Part shown: piece by piece, positions 7,977 through 11,504 of the stretch
How positions within the stretch are numbered: the first letter of the stretch is position 1
How the letters are laid out: each line of letters starts with the position of its first letter
NCBI GenBank assembly: GCA_003133265.1
Contig: PKWQ01000106.1
Span: forward strand, 1-11,504
DNA from: Acetobacteraceae bacterium
GTDB lineage: Bacteria; Pseudomonadota; Alphaproteobacteria; Acetobacterales; Acetobacteraceae
Length of the DNA: 11,504 nucleotides
Direction: 5' to 3'
Made by a program: the position numbers and the translations under genes
Notes under the pieces: model-generated
The model's database searches: none
The model's input: only the letters and a program-made list of their open reading frames with translations
Told to the model about the DNA's origin: nothing

Positions 7977-8930
7977 ATGAATTTCGGCTTCAGCGCGCCG
8001 GTGGGCGGGCCGCTTGCGACGCCCGACATCATCACCCGCATCGCCACCGAGGGCGAGGCGATGGGCTATGACTATCTCACCGTTTCCGACCATATCGTCA
8101 TCCCGAACGACATCAACGCCCGCTATCCCTATTCCGCCACCGGGGAGTTCCCCGCCGGCTCGCGCGTCGCGCGGCATGAGCAGCTGACCACGCTCGCCTT
8201 CATCGCCGCCAAGACCTCGCGCATCCGGCTGCTGACCTCGGTGATGGTGGTGCCGCACCGCCCGGCGGTGCTGACCGCGAAGATCCTGGCCACCATCGAC
8301 GTGCTGTCCGGCGGCCGGCTGGAACTGGGCGTCGGCGCCGGCTGGATGAAGGAAGAGTTCGAGGCGATCGGCGCCCCGCCCTTCGAGGAACGCGGCAGCG
8401 TTACCGACGAATATCTGCTGGCGATGCGCGAGCTGTGGACCAAGTCCGACCCGGAATTCCACGGCAAGCATGTCAGCTTCTCCAACATCGCCTTCGAGCC
8501 CAAGCCGACGCAGCCGGGCGGGCCGCGCATCTGGGTCGGCGGCGAGAGCGGTCCGGCGCTGCGCCGCACGGCGAAACTCGCGGATGGCTGGTTTCCGATC
8601 GGCAGCAATCCGGCGCATCCGATGGACAGCGTCCCCCGCCTCCGCGCCGGCATCGAGCGGCTGAAGAAGCTGACCGCCGATGCCGGGCGCGATCCGGCCG
8701 TCATGGCGCTGGGTTACCGGGTGCAGAGCTACGGGGCGGACCTGCCGGCGAAGGCGGGCGACGGCGAGCGCCGGCTGTTCTCCGGTGCCGCCAGCGACAT
8801 GATCGGCGATGTCCGGGCGCTGGCCGGTCTCGGGGTCGGCTGGCTCGACTTCAACTATCCCGGAGCGTCGGCGGACGAGCTGCTGGCGAGCATGCAGCGC
8901 TTCCACGACGACATCATCGCCAAGGTTTGA
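7977..8930 (+). CDS. LLM-class oxidoreductase, probable F420-dependent (TIGR03619-like)
   Basis: This is a luciferase-like monooxygenase-fold (TIM barrel) oxidoreductase of 317 aa, expected to be cytosolic and to use reduced F420 or a flavin for hydride transfer to an unknown substrate. It has the N-terminal strand MNFGFSAPVGGP, the segment YDYLTVSDHIVIP (31-43), SVMVVPHRPAVLTAKILATI (88-107), the core LSGGRLELGVGAGW (110-123) followed by EEFEAIGAPPFEERG (126-140), and the IWVGGES/LADGWFPIG region (185-210). These fit the family annotated as F420-dependent TIGR03619. ATG at 7977 has GGGGGA 7 nt upstream; the frame is open back to 7878 but that segment is intergenic in character. It diverges from the FO synthase gene, which supports F420 rather than FMN, an inference from context. 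The next LLM gene follows after 42 nt, likely in the same transcript. Confidence 0.92.
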   Translation: MNFGFSAPVGGPLATPDIITRIATEGEAMGYDYLTVSDHIVIPNDINARYPYSATGEFPAGSRVARHEQLTTLAFIAAKTSRIRLLTSVMVVPHRPAVLTAKILATIDVLSGGRLELGVGAGWMKEEFEAIGAPPFEERGSVTDEYLLAMRELWTKSDPEFHGKHVSFSNIAFEPKPTQPGGPRIWVGGESGPALRRTAKLADGWFPIGSNPAHPMDSVPRLRAGIERLKKLTADAGRDPAVMALGYRVQSYGADLPAKAGDGERRLFSGAASDMIGDVRALAGLGVGWLDFNYPGASADELLASMQRFHDDIIAKV

Positions 8931-8972
8931 CGCGCACGCACGCAGAGTGCGGCGCCGGGAGGGAGAGCGGCC

Positions 8973-10013
8973 ATGAAGCTGGGTATGTTCCTGAAGATGA
9001 GCGGAGCGTCTCCGAAGATCGATATGGAGACGGTGCTGGAGGCCGAGCGCGTCGGCTTCGAGTCGGTCTGGACCGGCGAGGCGTACAGCACCGACGCGGT
9101 GACGCCGATCGCCTGGGTGCTGGCGCGCACCACGCGGATCAAGGCCGGGACGTCGATCATGCAGATCCCGGCGCGTACCCCGGCTTGCGCGGCGATGACG
9201 GCGATGACCCTGCAGGCGCTGTCGGGCAACCGCTTCCTGTGCGGCGTCGGCGTTTCCGGACCGCAGGTGGTGGAAGGCTGGCATGGCGTGCCGTTCGGCA
9301 AGCCGATGGCGCGCACCAGGGAATATATCGCCATCATCCGCCAGATCCTGGCGCGCGAGGCGCCGCTGACGTTCGAGGGCGATCAGTATCAGATCCCCTA
9401 TCGCGGGCCGGATGCCACGGGGCTCGGCCGGGCGCTGAAAAGCATCATGCATCCGAACCCGGATATGAAATTCTACACCGCCGCGATCACGCCCGCCGGC
9501 CTGCGCACCGCCGGCGAGGTCGCGGACGGCACGCTGCCGATCTGGATGTCGCCGGAGCAGCCCAAGCTGCTCACCGATGCGATCGTCGCGGGCCGCGCGA
9601 AGGCGGGCAAGCCGGCGAACCTGGATGGCTTCGATTGCGCGCCCTATGTGCGTATCCGCGTCGGCGACGACCTGGATGCCTGCCGCGACGCGCTGCGCCC
9701 GGATTTCGCGCTGTATATCGGCGGCATGGGGGCGCGGTCGAAGAACTACTACAACGATCTCGCCAAACGGATGGGCTACGAGGAAGCCGCGGTGAAGATC
9801 CAGAACCTGTATCTGGACGGCAAGAAGAAGGAAGCCGAGGCGGCGGTGCCGGATGCGCTGATCGACGAGGTTTCGTTGGTCGGGCCGCCCGATCGGATCA
9901 AGGATCGGCTGCAAGTCTGGAAGGCAGCGGTGAAGGCCGGCCAGATCGGCACGGTGCTGCTGAACGGCGTGACCGTCGATTCCGTGCGTCTGGCCGCCGA
10001 GGCGGTGCTGTAA
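8973..10013 (+). CDS. LLM-class oxidoreductase, probable F420-dependent (TIGR03559/Rv3520c-like)
   Basis: This is a second luciferase-like fold oxidoreductase of 346 aa, of a different subfamily from its neighbour. From memory it resembles mycobacterial Rv3520c-type proteins (TIGR03559). Shared signatures are TGEAYSTDAVTPIAW (34-48), IKAGTSIMQIPARTPACAAM (56-75), GVGVSGPQVVEGWHG (91-105), the segment KPMARTREYIAIIRQILARE (110-129), TGLGRALKSIMHP (149-161), and FALYIGGMGARSKNYYNDL (245-263) with RMGYEEA (266-272). It is predicted to use F420 or a flavin on an unknown substrate. The start is firm: ATG at 8973 preceded by GGGAGGGAGA 6 nt upstream. It lies 42 nt after the first LLM gene on the same strand, so co-transcription is likely. 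The stop TAA is followed by a small hairpin. Confidence 0.92.
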   Translation: MKLGMFLKMSGASPKIDMETVLEAERVGFESVWTGEAYSTDAVTPIAWVLARTTRIKAGTSIMQIPARTPACAAMTAMTLQALSGNRFLCGVGVSGPQVVEGWHGVPFGKPMARTREYIAIIRQILAREAPLTFEGDQYQIPYRGPDATGLGRALKSIMHPNPDMKFYTAAITPAGLRTAGEVADGTLPIWMSPEQPKLLTDAIVAGRAKAGKPANLDGFDCAPYVRIRVGDDLDACRDALRPDFALYIGGMGARSKNYYNDLAKRMGYEEAAVKIQNLYLDGKKKEAEAAVPDALIDEVSLVGPPDRIKDRLQVWKAAVKAGQIGTVLLNGVTVDSVRLAAEAVL

Positions 10014-10016
10014 TAC

Positions 10017-10034
10017 CAGCCGAAACATCGGTTG
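10017..10034 (+). repeat. Small hairpin just after the second LLM gene
   Basis: CAGCCGA (10017-10023) and TCGGTTG (10028-10034) pair over 7 bp, including one G-T wobble, around the loop AACA. It begins 3 nt after the stop codon. No T run follows, so it is at best a weak terminator or 3'-end stabiliser. Confidence 0.35.
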
Positions 10035-10043
10035 ATCCAATGA

Positions 10044-10073
10044 TTGACTCCCGATTGGCGGCAAGCCTACGCT
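10044..10073 (+). promoter_or_regulatory. Weak sigma70-like promoter candidate for the Liv-type operon
   Basis: TTGACT (10044-10049) is 5 of 6 to the -35 consensus. It is followed after 18 nt by TACGCT (10068-10073), a poor -10 match. It overlaps the interrupted palindrome CAATGATTG (10038-10046). The stretch is AT-richer than its surroundings and is the natural place for a promoter. The assignment is tentative. Confidence 0.3.
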
Positions 10074-10098
10074 TTGAGGTGCCATCATAATCAAAATT

Positions 10099-10118
10099 GA
10101 GCGCCCTCAAGGGCGTTC
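10099..10118 (+). promoter_or_regulatory. Hairpin in the leader next to the ribosome binding site of the Liv-type binding protein
   Basis: GAGCGCCC (10099-10106) pairs with GGGCGTTC (10111-10118) over 8 bp with one wobble around the tetraloop TCAA. The purine-rich ribosome site GGGGGGAAG (10119-10127) follows immediately, 4 nt before the ATG. The placement could influence translation start or mRNA stability. No T run follows, so it is not a terminator. Confidence 0.45.
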
Positions 10119-10131
10119 GGGGGGAAGTGAT

Positions 10132-11376
10132 ATGGGCCTGTTTCGGCGCGCCGCGTGTGCGGCTGCTCTTGTCGGTCTATTGTTTTCCGCAAAGCCATCG
10201 GTTGCGGCGGACACGATCAAGATTGCCTATGTGGACCCGCTCTCGGGGCCGTTCGCGCATGCCGGCGATCAGTTCTTGAAGGTGTTTTCCTACGTTTTCG
10301 ACAAGATCAATGCCGAAGGCGGCGCGCTCGGTCGGAAATTCGAACTGGTTGCCTTCGACAATAAGTTGCAGCCATCAGAATCCTTGATCGCGTTGAAGAA
10401 TCTGACCGATCAGAACATTCCGTTCGTGTTGCATTGCGTCGGCTCCAATGTTGGCGCGGCGCTGATCGACGGCGTGGCCAAGCACAACGCCCGCAATCCC
10501 GACAACCGGGTAATCTATCTGAATTGCGGCGCGCTGGCGACGGAACTGACCAACGATCAATGCGACTTCTGGCATTTCCGCTTTTCGGGCAGCGTCGAGC
10601 AGCGCGCCTACACGCGGGTCAAGTCGTTGCCGGCGTCGGTCAAGACCGTCTATATGCTCAACCAGGATTATCTGTTCGGCCAGTCGATCCAGCGGGACAC
10701 CAAGAAATTCCTGATTCAACTCCGCCCCGACATCAAGATTGTCGCTGACGAGCTGATGCCCTTCGGCAAGGTGCAGGATTTTTCCCCCTACATCACCAAG
10801 ATCAAGGCGTCGGGCGCCGACAGCCTGGTCACCGGCAACTATGACCGCGACCTGAACCCGCTGATCAAGGCCGGCGTCGATGCGGGGTTGAACATCCGCT
10901 ACGACGCCTTTCTGGCGCATTTGATCGGTGGTCCCACGGCCATCGGGGCGGCTGGTGAGAACCGGCTGACCTCGATCATGGAATTCCATGAGAACGTTCC
11001 GGTGGAGATAGGCAACGCCGCCGCCGAGGCGTTCGACAACGGCTTCCGTGCCAACAACAATTTCGATTTTTCCGAAATCAACTTCGTGACGATGATGAAG
11101 ATGCTGGTAGCGGCGATCAACAAGGTTGGATCGACCGATGCGCTGAAGGTCGCGCTGGCGCTGGAAGACATGCACATGAAGGACATGGTCGGCCAGGAAA
11201 ACATCATGCGTAAGGACGATCACCAGCTGCTGATGCCGTACTATGAGGGCGTCTTCACCAAAGGCGTGAAATACGACTCCGAGAAGAGCGGTCTCGGCTG
11301 GAAGACCGAGGTTACCGTGCCGGCGTCGGATCTGGCGTTGCCGACCACATGCAAGATGAAGCGGCCAGCATCGTAG
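10132..11376 (+). CDS. Branched-chain amino acid-type ABC transporter substrate-binding protein (LivK-like)
   Basis: This is a periplasmic binding protein of the Peripla_BP_6 (Leu/Ile/Val-type) family, 414 aa. A signal peptide covers about residues 1-25 (RR, then AACAAALVGLLFSA, then cleavage near SVA-AD). The mature start DTIKIAYVDPLSGPFAHAG is the usual first strand and ligand-loop region. FDKINAEGGALGRKFELVAF (56-75) is typical of the family. LTNDQCDFWHFRF (139-151) marks a subfamily whose members include binders of amino acids, aromatic acids and other small acids, so the ligand is open. C132 and C144 could form a disulfide. The ATG at 10132 is set by the signal peptide and the GGGGGGAAG site. 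The LivH-like permease follows after 27 nt. Base composition is visibly less GC-rich than in the upstream genes. Confidence 0.94.
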   Translation: MGLFRRAACAAALVGLLFSAKPSVAADTIKIAYVDPLSGPFAHAGDQFLKVFSYVFDKINAEGGALGRKFELVAFDNKLQPSESLIALKNLTDQNIPFVLHCVGSNVGAALIDGVAKHNARNPDNRVIYLNCGALATELTNDQCDFWHFRFSGSVEQRAYTRVKSLPASVKTVYMLNQDYLFGQSIQRDTKKFLIQLRPDIKIVADELMPFGKVQDFSPYITKIKASGADSLVTGNYDRDLNPLIKAGVDAGLNIRYDAFLAHLIGGPTAIGAAGENRLTSIMEFHENVPVEIGNAAAEAFDNGFRANNNFDFSEINFVTMMKMLVAAINKVGSTDALKVALALEDMHMKDMVGQENIMRKDDHQLLMPYYEGVFTKGVKYDSEKSGLGWKTEVTVPASDLALPTTCKMKRPAS

Positions 11377-11403
11377 CCGTTTCGTCGTCGCAGGGCTCGG
11401 GTC

Positions 11404-11504
11404 ATGGAGGTCGGTCTTAGTTCCCTGCTGAACGGGCTTGTCTATGGCATGCTGCTGTTCATGCTGGCGAGTGGGTTGACGTTGATCTTCAGCATGATGG
11501 GCGT
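11404..11504 (+). CDS. Branched-chain amino acid-type ABC transporter permease (LivH-like), N-terminal fragment
   Basis: Only the first 33 codons are present; the gene runs off the window. The sequence starts MEVGLSSLLNGLVYGMLL and continues FMLASGLTLIFSMMGV, which matches the conserved first membrane segments of LivH-type inner-membrane permeases (BPD_transp_2 family). AGGG lies 8 nt before the ATG. It follows the Liv-type binding protein by 27 nt with no terminator, so they form one operon. LivM, LivG and LivF partners would be expected further downstream, outside the window. Confidence 0.88.
   Translation, partial: MEVGLSSLLNGLVYGMLLFMLASGLTLIFSMMG

Noticed and set aside
8937..8951. CGCAC/GTGCG hairpin between the two LLM genes
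   Set aside because: Only 5 bp, and it comes from an alternating CG-rich stretch; too weak to support a role.
7845..10094. A 749-codon open frame on the minus strand opposite both LLM genes and the divergent gap
   Set aside because: Low-complexity Arg/His/Gln/Asp composition and no family signature; it crosses two well-supported genes with strong ribosome sites on the other strand.

Overview
The window is high-GC DNA from a free-living bacterium, most likely an alphaproteobacterium. The grounds are GC-rich codon use, the style of the Dpp/Liv importers and the family of their binding proteins; the lineage is inferred and cannot be fixed from this sequence alone. It is almost fully coding, with no tRNA, rRNA, CRISPR array or mobile element seen.

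Region 1 (1-5493, + strand) is an oligopeptide/dipeptide-type ABC importer operon: the C-terminal two thirds of a periplasmic binding protein, two permeases (DppB- and DppC-like), two ATPases (DppD- and DppF-like), and a small HbpS/GlcG-family protein. The genes are packed with 1-5 nt gaps or 3-4 nt overlaps. The exception is an 80-nt gap before the HbpS-like gene, which holds a GC-rich hairpin. The binding-protein frame carries an in-frame TAG at 10-12, so that gene looks broken or miscalled.

Region 2 (5503-10013) is a coenzyme F420 module. A fused CofG-CofH FO synthase (FbiC type, 791 aa) lies on the minus strand. Diverging from it are two luciferase-like (LLM) oxidoreductases of different F420-associated subfamilies. 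The 98-nt divergent gap holds a perfect 14-bp tandem repeat placed between the arms of a perfect 8-bp inverted repeat, a good candidate for shared control. FbiC converges on the HbpS-like gene with 9 nt between stops, and a perfect 9-bp hairpin sits at that junction.

Region 3 (10014-11504, + strand) is the start of a second importer operon of the branched-chain amino acid (Liv/HAAT) type: a secreted binding protein and the first 33 codons of a LivH-like permease cut by the window edge. Its leader is AT-richer than the rest and holds small hairpins and a weak promoter candidate.

Taken together, the window places F420 chromophore synthesis and two putative F420-dependent reductases between two solute importers. 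This suggests, without proving, that imported compounds are substrates for F420 chemistry.
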